A DNA stretch of 64,000 bases from G965218495 sp965218495 (GTDB lineage: Bacteria; Bacteroidota; Rhodothermia; Rhodothermales; Bin80), in NCBI GenBank assembly GCA_965218495.1, contig OZ244626.1, positions 1,054,001-1,118,000 of the forward strand, in the 5' to 3' direction. Both the position numbers and the translations under genes were made by a program. Below are positions 8,704 to 16,556 of this stretch, one piece after another. The notes under the pieces were generated by a model, which did no database searches, was not told the DNA's origin, and was given only the letters and a program-made list of their open reading frames with translations. Positions within the stretch are counted from its first letter, which is position 1. Each line of letters begins with the position of its first letter.

Positions 8704-9060
8704 CGTTGGTGACGCGTCGGATCGGCTGGACTGTGGTGCTACGGTCGCGAGGTGGCGATGGATGCCATTCGTGTAGGATAGGGCACGGACTTCCGGTTTC
8801 GTCGTTGCAGACTCGCTGCTGTTCTGATTGAAAGCACCGATAAGGTTCAAAATATTGGGCCAGTCGAAACCGCATCACCACACTATTGGGCATGTGCCGC
8901 CTTCCACCGGCAAAATGGCACCAATACACGCCGGGTACACCCATTGTGAGCACGAGCTGCCAAGCGCGTGTACGTAGATCGATGAACCGATTCGTAGCCG
9001 ACTGGCGTGCCGCAGCGACCCAGAAGTGCCAGTTTGCCCGCTGTGCAGCCAGATAGCGCA
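8704..9060. other. 357-bp stretch without a convincing gene
   Basis: Separates housekeeping genes from the helicase/DprA module. Open frames here are short, on the minus strand, and look like shadows; none has a recognisable motif. It probably holds the promoter of the helicase gene, but I see no clear promoter. Confidence 0.4.
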
Positions 9061-11181
9061 ATGAGCAAGAAGAGCCGACACCCCCAGTTAGCGTACGAGC
9101 AAGCAGAGCATCTGCTGCAGAAGGCGGTGGGAAATCCGGCCGCGCGTTTTCGTGACGGCCAATGGGAAGCCATCGATTTGCTGGTGAGCCATAAGCGCCG
9201 ACTATTGGTTGTGGAACGGACGGGCTGGGGAAAGAGCATGGTCTACTTTCTGGCCACGCGCATGCTGCGTGATCGCGGGTACGGCCCGTCGCTCGTCATC
9301 TCGCCGCTGCTCGCACTCATGAGAAATCAGGTTGCAGCCGCAGAAAGAATCGGACTGCGGGCCGACACCATCAACTCCGCCAACCCGGATGACTGGGAAG
9401 CAATTGAACGCCAAGTCCGAAGCGGGCGCATAGATATGCTGTGGATTTCACCGGAGCGCCTGTCGAACCAGTCTTTTGTGCAGAATGTCCTTAGGTTGGT
9501 TGCAGAGAAGATCGGCTTGGTGGTGATCGACGAGGCGCATTGCATTTCCGACTGGGGCCACGATTTCCGGCCGGACTATCGGCGGATCGTCAATGTGCTG
9601 AAACAGATGCCACCCAACATGCCTGTACTTGGCACTACGGCAACGGCAAACGATCGGGTAGTAGACGACATAGCGCAGCAGTTGGGCGACATTCACATTC
9701 AGCGAGGGGGGCTGACGCGTGACAGCCTGGAGCTCCAAGCGGTTGTACTTCCTGATCAAGCTTTTAGGCTAGCTTGGATGGCCGAGCACATTCCGAATCT
9801 TCCCGGCACAGGTATCGTGTACGTGCTCACGAAGCGGGACGCAGATACTGTTGCAGGCTGGCTCAACCGTTGCGGGATTAATGCACGGGCCTACTATTCG
9901 GGAGTACAGGCCGAAGACCTTTCAAACAGCAACGACTATCGGCTGCATTTGGAGGGCCTTCTGCTGGGCAATAAGATCAAGATTCTCGTCGCAACGACTG
10001 CGTTGGGGATGGGCTACGACAAGCCGGATGTTGGATTCGTCATCCACTATCAAGCACCAAGCTCTGTGGTGGCTTACTATCAGCAAGTCGGACGTGCCGG
10101 CCGTGCGGTGGATCGTGCTTCGGGTGTTCTCCTGTCAGGCCATGAGGATTCAGAGATAATCGAATACTTTCGCGTTAGTGCATTTCCGTCTGAGCAGGTA
10201 ATCAATCAGGTACTCGCCCTTTTGGCACGGCACGATGGACTGTCCGTTAACGGCATCAGGGACACCTTGAATGTGCGGTACGGTCAAATCAAAGACGTGC
10301 TCAAGTTTCTTTCCGTGGAGCATCCATCCCCTGTCATCAAAGATGGGTCGAAGTGGCATCGTACGCCGGTTCGGTTCAGATTCGATAAGAACCGTATTCA
10401 GCGGCTCACGGAGCAGCGGGAAGTCGAGTGGCAGGAGATTCAAGCATACATCCATACGAAGCAGTGCCGAATGGCCTTCCTTCAGCGCGCTCTGAATGAT
10501 CCTGACGTCAGCGAGTGCGGACGCTGCGACAACTGCCTTGGCAGGCCGCTGATCAGCTCAAGTGCCAATCCGAGCTTGGTTGTCCGCGCCCAGCAGTTCC
10601 TGCGGAGGATGGATTTTCCGATCGCACCCAGGATGCAAATTCCCAGGGGTGCCTGGACTAAGTACGGCCTCAGTGGCAACCTGCCGCTGGCACTAAGGGC
10701 GTCCGAGGGAAGGGCACTATCAAGGTGGGGCGACGCGGGGTGGGGAATTATTGTAAAGGAGGCAAAGCAGTCCGGTAGATTCGGCGATGACCTCGTTGAT
10801 GCAACCCTAGAAATGATTCAGCGGTGGCGGCCCACACCTTTTCCCAAATGGATAACCTGCATACCGTCGGCAAGGCGCCCAAACCTCGTGCATTCATTTG
10901 CGGAACGGCTCGGGCAAAGGCTAGGTCTGCCGTTTCGTAGCGTGCTTGCCACAGCTGGCACAAGTGACCCACAGAAGGCGCAACAGAATTCCTTTCATCA
11001 ATGTAAAAACCTAGACGGGGTGTTTGCCGTGCGCGGCCGCGTTCCCAGTGCGCCGGTGCTGTTGGTTGACGATACCGTAGACTCGCGCTGGACCTTTACG
11101 ATTGCGGCTGCCCTCTTGCGTGAAGCTGGCAGCGGGGAGGTGTTTCCCATTGCGCTGGCCTTGACAACTACGTCAGGATGA
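9061..11181 (+). CDS. RecQ-like ATP-dependent helicase fused to a C-terminal phosphoribosyltransferase domain
   Basis: Protein of 706 residues. Residues about 25-400 form a RecQ-type superfamily 2 helicase: motif 0 (FRDGQWEAI), Walker A ERTGWGKS, motif II DEAH followed by CISDWGHDFRP, motif III GTTATA, motif V ATTALGMGYDKPDV and motif VI QQVGRAGR. A four-cysteine zinc knuckle (C..., then CGRCDNC) lies near 480-500. The last 190 residues are not RecQ. They end in VLLVDDTVDSRWT, the PRPP-loop signature of ComF/type I phosphoribosyltransferases, after a WITCIPSARRP segment. The HRDC domain of housekeeping RecQ is absent. An in-frame extension to 9007 lacks a good start. The next gene, 243 bp downstream, is a tandem DprA-like protein. 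I infer a conflict or DNA-uptake-control module, not general repair. Confidence 0.8.
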   Translation: MSKKSRHPQLAYEQAEHLLQKAVGNPAARFRDGQWEAIDLLVSHKRRLLVVERTGWGKSMVYFLATRMLRDRGYGPSLVISPLLALMRNQVAAAERIGLRADTINSANPDDWEAIERQVRSGRIDMLWISPERLSNQSFVQNVLRLVAEKIGLVVIDEAHCISDWGHDFRPDYRRIVNVLKQMPPNMPVLGTTATANDRVVDDIAQQLGDIHIQRGGLTRDSLELQAVVLPDQAFRLAWMAEHIPNLPGTGIVYVLTKRDADTVAGWLNRCGINARAYYSGVQAEDLSNSNDYRLHLEGLLLGNKIKILVATTALGMGYDKPDVGFVIHYQAPSSVVAYYQQVGRAGRAVDRASGVLLSGHEDSEIIEYFRVSAFPSEQVINQVLALLARHDGLSVNGIRDTLNVRYGQIKDVLKFLSVEHPSPVIKDGSKWHRTPVRFRFDKNRIQRLTEQREVEWQEIQAYIHTKQCRMAFLQRALNDPDVSECGRCDNCLGRPLISSSANPSLVVRAQQFLRRMDFPIAPRMQIPRGAWTKYGLSGNLPLALRASEGRALSRWGDAGWGIIVKEAKQSGRFGDDLVDATLEMIQRWRPTPFPKWITCIPSARRPNLVHSFAERLGQRLGLPFRSVLATAGTSDPQKAQQNSFHQCKNLDGVFAVRGRVPSAPVLLVDDTVDSRWTFTIAAALLREAGSGEVFPIALALTTTSG

Positions 11182-11424
11182 GCCAACTGACTCGCCGCCC
11201 TATTCGATGGTACCAACATGTTGCGCGGGAATCCTGCGCGCAGGAAGTTGCTGTTTCATTGGTGACGCTGAAGATACTGCGGGTCTAAATTGCGCGCCGT
11301 GGATGGGGTGGGGGAGAGTGCGTGTGCATGTCGCACAATCCATTAACCGGCATATGGGCTCATTCTCCGTATTTTGACATTGGCGCTGGTCGAATTCGGA
11401 TCGATCTGGTTTTAAAGTACCGAC

Positions 11425-13413
11425 ATGGAAGCTTCCGCTAACACCCAGGCCATCCTGCTGCTGACGACGGCGCTGACGCCACGCGACCGCAGCGCACTAA
11501 AGCCACTGACCCCAAAGGAGTGGAGGGCGGTATGGACATGGCTTGAAGAGCAGGAGCAGCTCCCAGAGAATCTCCTGTTGGGACGCCCAGCCAAAATATT
11601 GCGAAGTTGGACCGCACAGAGTCCGCAGGTTGAAAGGATCGATGCGCTGTTGGGGCGGGGCTTACAGCTCGCACTTGCCATGGAACGGTGGGAGGGTGCC
11701 GGACTTTGGGTCATGTCATATTTGGATGAAGACTATCCCGATATGCTAAAATCCAGGCTGCCGAGTACATTTCCGGCAGCATTCTTTGGGTGTGGGAACC
11801 GTATGCTACTTCGCTGCAGCGGCTTATCCCTGGTAGGATCGCGGAACGCGCCTGAGGCCGACTTGAAATATGCTAGGGAATTTGGCAGCGCTGCAGCGCA
11901 AGAGGGTGTTGCAATAGTATCGGGTGGCGCCCGGGGCGTAGATGAACACGCAATGCGTGGAGCACTTGAGCGTGGGGGGGATGTCGTCGGAATACTGACT
12001 GACAGACTGTTAAAACGGTCAATCCAAAACACGCAGCGATTCTTGAATGGTAACAATCTGGCGCTCGTTTCGGTAACTGCTCCAGAGGTGAGCCTTTTTA
12101 GGGGTGCCTTTGTTGGCGCGGCAATGCAACGCAACGACTATATCTACGGCCTATCAAGTGCCGCGGTAGTTGTTCATTCCGGCGAGAAGGGCGGCACGTG
12201 GAGCGGTGCGACCAAGAATATCAAGAGGAATTGGGTGCCTCTCTGGGTAAAGCATACACGCGATGGGATGGCAGGCAATGCCACACTTGTGCAACAAGGC
12301 GGCAGGTGGTTGCCCGACGATATGGACCCCCTTGGCCACGTTCATCTAATCTGCAAGTCTGCTCGTACTTCACGGTCGGCCCGGATGCCTACTGGCACTC
12401 ACGCTTCATTGAAAACGCAGATTACGCAGGCGGTATTGCTTCTGACTACGCGCCTCATTGATGACGTTGACAGACGAAACGCAGTGTCTCCTATGGACTT
12501 TCGCGAATGGGGATCATTCGCCAGCTGGCTCAAGGGCCAAGGTCGTACTCCGGCGGACCTAGCAAATGGGCCGTTGGATGAGCTCTTGCAAGGATGGGAT
12601 CAATCAAGCGCGTCGATCGCAAGGATCAAGGAACTGCTGGATGGTAGTCGGAAGAACAGTCTTGCCCAAGAAGAGGACGCATGGCGCGAGGCTGGGCTTT
12701 GGGTTATGACGCGGGGAGACAAGGACTATCCCAAGGCTCTCAAGGACAAGCTCAAGAGTGACTGTCCTGCTGTCTTATTTGGTTTTGGCGACCGTACTTT
12801 GCTGAGTCGCAGAAAACTGGCGGCGGTAGGATCCAGGAGGGCTGCCAAAGTAGACTTAGACTACGCGTGGGGTTTTGGCGCGGACGCAGCAACAAAAGAA
12901 AGGGTTTTAGTTTCGACCGGTACACATCGTATCGGCGAAGAGGCCATCAGGGGATCGTTGGAGAATGGTGGGGTCGCAGTCGCCGTATTCGCCGGCAACC
13001 TGCTTCGTATGGCATCCAATGCCCCCTACAGGGGATTTATCGAAAAAGGAAAATTGGTGCTCTTGTCGGCCGTGCACCCGGAGGCTAAGGCCGAGCTTGC
13101 AAAGTCGAAATTCACAAGGCAGCTCTACGAAATCGTTTACTGCCTGTCTGATGCCGCGGTGATTATTCGTTCTGGCCTCAGCGACGTAGTAATGTCCAGT
13201 GCAAAAGCGAACCTAAAGAAGAATTGGACACAGTTGTGGGTCAGAATGACAACCGATGAGAAGGCAGGAAATGCAAAGATCGTCGAAATTGGAGGCAAAT
13301 GGCTGCCGGAGGGCAAAGATCTGCTCAGCCACATGCAGGACGATTTCAGTGCCAATGGGCGTTCTCTCCGGCAGGAAAGGCTACAGATTGGCATGCAAGG
13401 CCGCCTCTTTTAG
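11425..13413 (+). CDS. tandem DprA/Smf-like (SLOG) protein with two repeats
   Basis: Protein of 662 residues made of two homologous halves, about 1-310 and 332-640. Each has a helical N-terminal part (LTPKEWRAVWTWLEEQ / VSPMDFREWGSFASWLKGQ), a WVM(S/T)...DYP segment, and a DprA-type Rossmann domain starting VGSR (137 and 467) and closing with an NW(V/T)(P/Q)LWV...GNA...GG(R/K)WLP block. The first half keeps the phosphate-binding SGGARGVDEHA (166-176) and GEKGGTWSGA. The second half has STGTHRIGEEAI and lacks the GGTW motif. DprA proper loads RecA on incoming DNA; stand-alone SLOG relatives are linked to antiphage and toxin-antitoxin modules. Context with the helicase-PRTase gene suggests a shared system. 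Start ATG at 11425. Family assignment is solid; function is inferred. Confidence 0.8.
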   Translation: MEASANTQAILLLTTALTPRDRSALKPLTPKEWRAVWTWLEEQEQLPENLLLGRPAKILRSWTAQSPQVERIDALLGRGLQLALAMERWEGAGLWVMSYLDEDYPDMLKSRLPSTFPAAFFGCGNRMLLRCSGLSLVGSRNAPEADLKYAREFGSAAAQEGVAIVSGGARGVDEHAMRGALERGGDVVGILTDRLLKRSIQNTQRFLNGNNLALVSVTAPEVSLFRGAFVGAAMQRNDYIYGLSSAAVVVHSGEKGGTWSGATKNIKRNWVPLWVKHTRDGMAGNATLVQQGGRWLPDDMDPLGHVHLICKSARTSRSARMPTGTHASLKTQITQAVLLLTTRLIDDVDRRNAVSPMDFREWGSFASWLKGQGRTPADLANGPLDELLQGWDQSSASIARIKELLDGSRKNSLAQEEDAWREAGLWVMTRGDKDYPKALKDKLKSDCPAVLFGFGDRTLLSRRKLAAVGSRRAAKVDLDYAWGFGADAATKERVLVSTGTHRIGEEAIRGSLENGGVAVAVFAGNLLRMASNAPYRGFIEKGKLVLLSAVHPEAKAELAKSKFTRQLYEIVYCLSDAAVIIRSGLSDVVMSSAKANLKKNWTQLWVRMTTDEKAGNAKIVEIGGKWLPEGKDLLSHMQDDFSANGRSLRQERLQIGMQGRLF

Positions 13414-13704
13414 TCTGGTTACGGTGGTTGATACTGCTGGGGGCCGTGTTCTATTCGGCTCCTTAGAGCGTTGCGCCTTTTCTGACCACTATGCCAGAAT
13501 GCGGAAGTAGGACCAGGAAGCCGTTGAACATGCCTCGCACAAGGGTGTTTTTGCTCAAGCAGCGCCAGCCGACGACGGCGTTGCGGTCAATCCATGCAGC
13601 CTTGGGTTACACTGCTGTGCGGGGCCACGCACGCCCTTCGTGAGTTTGCTGCGGCTCATCACATAATGTCGCCCTACCGCCCATGGGGGCATGGCGTCGT
13701 CCCG

Positions 13705-15012
13705 CTAAACCGCCAAATCAATCTCTTTGGGGTAACAGACGTAGGACTTTTCGACGAAGTTGGTCAGTGCCTTTATAGCTGGAGTGTCTGCTATGTCCGA
13801 GAGCTCACATAGCTCTCCACGCTTGTTCACGATACGGATCGGCCCTTCCGAGCGCGCGTACGCTGCATGACGCGCGCGGTCGGTCGTCAGGTAGTAGGTA
13901 GCGTCTTCAATGGCGCTTGGAGGAGTCGATAGACCCTGTGCACACAACACGTCCGCAACGCGTTCCTTCCATTCTTCTATTTTGTGCTCTGGCGGCGCGG
14001 CATCAAGAAATGTGCACCGAAACATGTTGCGCTGAAGAAAGCGCTGGGCGAGGTCGGCCAGAATCTTGTCCGGGCTGCCGACCCACGCCTTCAGACTGCC
14101 TAATACGTCTGTGTCGTCAAGACGAAGAAAGGCGTTCAGGACGCTCTTGTCAGCCAGATCAGATTCGTGTATGGCGCGCTCCAAAAAAAACCGCAGCGGC
14201 GGCATCATGCCAGCTACTGCATCGTCGTTTTCTTCCGCCAACCACTTGCGAGCTCGCCTGATAACGGAGTAGAGTAGCTGATCACCCGCGACCACGGCCT
14301 TGTGCAGGTAGACCTGCCAGTACATTAAGTGGCGAGCAATAAGCATGTTCTCGACGGCGTAGATGCCTTTCCACTCCACGGCGACATGCGAGCCCGAACC
14401 ACCAGATGTCGGGTGCACACACATGGTGTGCAATATGCGCTCGAGACCGATACGGCCTTCAATCACGCCGGTGAGATGCGAATCACGACGCAGATAGTCC
14501 AGTCGATCCATATCCAGCTGACTAGTGATCAAGTCGTGGAAAAACGATCGCTCGTACGTACCGTTAAACATACCCAGTGCCAAATCCAATGGCGGACCTA
14601 CCTTATCTGCGATTGACTTGATAAGAATGCCACTTATGACCTCGTGCGGTGTTTTCTTGATCAACCGAAACTCAAGCGTGTGCGAAAACGGCGCATGCCC
14701 AATGTCGTGCAGAAGTGCTGCGGCCATCGCTGCTTGCCGCTCTTCCCTGGAGATTGGGGTACCTTTGCCCTTCAGGATGTCTAGCGCATCTTGCATGAGC
14801 GCCATGGCACCTGTGGCGTGCGTAAAACGCGAATGCTCTGCGCCGGGAAAGACCAGGAAGCCAACCCCCAGTTGCCGTATCCTTCGCAGCCGCTGCACGT
14901 GCGGAGTCTGCAGAAGCGGCAAGAGGACATCCCGCGGCACGCTGACAAAGCCGTGAACAGGATCAGAAAGATAGACGCTATCCGCAGCCCGCATCGTAGC
15001 TACGCTCGTCAA
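13705..15012 (-). CDS. HD-superfamily phosphohydrolase (dNTPase-like)
   Basis: Protein of 435 residues resembling the SAMHD1/dGTPase-like HD proteins found in most Bacteroidota. It begins with DPVHGFVSVPRDVLLPLLQTPHVQRLRRIRQLG, then HSRFTHATGAM, and the metal-binding HD motif in LLHDIGHAPFSHTLE; a later DLITSQLDMDRLDYLRRD matches the fourth-ligand region. Expected activity is hydrolysis of deoxynucleotide triphosphates or related phosphates in the cytoplasm, not proven. The start codon lies only 17 bp from the divergent polysaccharide deacetylase start, so promoters must overlap coding sequence or one start is misplaced; an internal Met at residue 7 is a possible start. The 291 bp downstream, up to the DprA-like gene, holds nothing I recognise. 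Confidence 0.85.
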   Translation of the reverse strand: MTSVATMRAADSVYLSDPVHGFVSVPRDVLLPLLQTPHVQRLRRIRQLGVGFLVFPGAEHSRFTHATGAMALMQDALDILKGKGTPISREERQAAMAAALLHDIGHAPFSHTLEFRLIKKTPHEVISGILIKSIADKVGPPLDLALGMFNGTYERSFFHDLITSQLDMDRLDYLRRDSHLTGVIEGRIGLERILHTMCVHPTSGGSGSHVAVEWKGIYAVENMLIARHLMYWQVYLHKAVVAGDQLLYSVIRRARKWLAEENDDAVAGMMPPLRFFLERAIHESDLADKSVLNAFLRLDDTDVLGSLKAWVGSPDKILADLAQRFLQRNMFRCTFLDAAPPEHKIEEWKERVADVLCAQGLSTPPSAIEDATYYLTTDRARHAAYARSEGPIRIVNKRGELCELSDIADTPAIKALTNFVEKSYVCYPKEIDLAV

Positions 15013-15029
15013 ACCGACCCTGAATCACA

Positions 15030-16445
15030 ATGAGTATCCGATGCTGCATAGCGGTAGGTCTGAATTATGCACCTAAGGTAACGTACGCCTTGCGCATGCT
15101 TCTGTTGCCCCTAGGCATTGATCCTGTCTGGGTGGCCGACGGCGAACTGCGTGACGGAGACCTTTACTACGGTCCGCAAGACAAATCGCTAAGAAAGGGA
15201 GTGCTGTCCCTATCTTTTTCGCAGCAGGCAGAGGCCTATTTCGCCGCAGGCATCCCGTACCGTGCGGGAGACTCCTGCATACGCACTTGGGATGGCGAGT
15301 CTTGGCCTGTCCTGTTTTCCGGAGAGGAGCCAGGCAGCGATGACCTGGTGGCGTCCACCTTCTTTTGGCTCTCTGGCTGGCAGGAGCATGTAGTGCCGTT
15401 TCGGGACATCCATGCGCGCTTTTCGCATGGGGAGTCGCTTCAGCGCACCCTCGGCGTAACCGCTAGACCGGTGGTAGACGCCTACCGCTCACGCCTTGCG
15501 TCACAGCTCCAGCGACATGGTGTACCAACCAATCTTCGCAGATGGGGTGGAGCAACCTGGGCCCTGTGCCCTACATTTGATGTCGACTACCTGGTGAAGT
15601 GGCGCAAGGGCATGATCTACCGCGAGGTGGTGGAATACCTCTTGCGCAACCTGCGATCTGAGTACCTGAGCGCGCGCGTTCGGCGATTTGGGCAGGTTCT
15701 GCGTGATACGTTGCGACAAGGCGATGTCTACCAAACCGCGCTCATGCGAATCCACCAAACGATCAAGCACCACGGCACTGGAACGTTTTTTTTTAAGGCG
15801 GCAGCGCATGGACCACGGGACGTACACTACAGTCTGCAGCACCCATTCCTGCGGAAGTTCGTAGCGACTCTAGCAGAGGATGGATTCGAGCTGGGTGTTC
15901 ATCCGAGCTATCACGCGCACACGCACTTCGAGTACATGTTGGCCGAGCGGGAGGCTGTAGCGAAACTGGCAGGACGTCCACCGCTTAGTGTCCGGCAACA
16001 CTTCCTGCGCTACGAAGCGCCCATTACGCCAAGGCTTCAAGAACGGTTGGGCTACAAAATCGACTCAACCTTGGGCTTTGCCGAACATGAAGGATTTCGC
16101 AATGGCACCTGTATGCCCTTTCTGCGATTTGACACCTCGGCCAACGCAGTTACCGGTGTGTGGGAAATGCCGCTTGCCGTCATGGAGTCTGCACTCTTCA
16201 ATCGTCGTGGGCTGGACTTGGCGGCCGCCAAGCAAGCTACCCGTGACATCCTGGCCCAATGCCGCCGATTCGGCGGTGCCGCGGTAATACTCTGGCACAC
16301 CGTACTCTGGGATGAGATGGACCACCCAGGCTGGGGTGAACATTTCCTCGAGACGTTAGCATGTGCGGCAGAGCAAATGGCGCAGGTGGCTTCACTTCAA
16401 GAGGCACTTTCTGCTTGGCTGGGCGGAACCGTCGCTGCTACTTAA
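15030..16445 (+). CDS. polysaccharide deacetylase family protein
   Basis: Protein of 471 residues. The N-terminal ~130 residues (beginning MSIRCCIAVGLNYAPKVTYALRML) match a domain that precedes the deacetylase in Bacteroidota homologues. The NodB-like part follows: PTFDVDYLVKW near residues 183-193 with the catalytic/metal Asp pair, then GTFFFKAAAHGPRDVHY, ELGVHPSYHAHTHFEY with metal-ligand histidines, and LRYEAPITPRLQERLGYKIDSTLGFAE. The C-terminal WHTVLWDEMDHPGW is also characteristic. No signal peptide is visible, so it is probably cytoplasmic or envelope-associated, acting on a cell-surface glycan precursor. The target sugar is unknown. Confidence 0.8.
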   Translation: MSIRCCIAVGLNYAPKVTYALRMLLLPLGIDPVWVADGELRDGDLYYGPQDKSLRKGVLSLSFSQQAEAYFAAGIPYRAGDSCIRTWDGESWPVLFSGEEPGSDDLVASTFFWLSGWQEHVVPFRDIHARFSHGESLQRTLGVTARPVVDAYRSRLASQLQRHGVPTNLRRWGGATWALCPTFDVDYLVKWRKGMIYREVVEYLLRNLRSEYLSARVRRFGQVLRDTLRQGDVYQTALMRIHQTIKHHGTGTFFFKAAAHGPRDVHYSLQHPFLRKFVATLAEDGFELGVHPSYHAHTHFEYMLAEREAVAKLAGRPPLSVRQHFLRYEAPITPRLQERLGYKIDSTLGFAEHEGFRNGTCMPFLRFDTSANAVTGVWEMPLAVMESALFNRRGLDLAAAKQATRDILAQCRRFGGAAVILWHTVLWDEMDHPGWGEHFLETLACAAEQMAQVASLQEALSAWLGGTVAAT

Positions 16446-16556
16446 GGTGGGAATGAAAGATTAGAGACCATTCGCCAGTGGCCGAACACTATCGGTGCCA
16501 TGCGTTAATATACCGAGCCAACAAGTAGTCAACAGGCTGCTCCCAAGACCATCACT

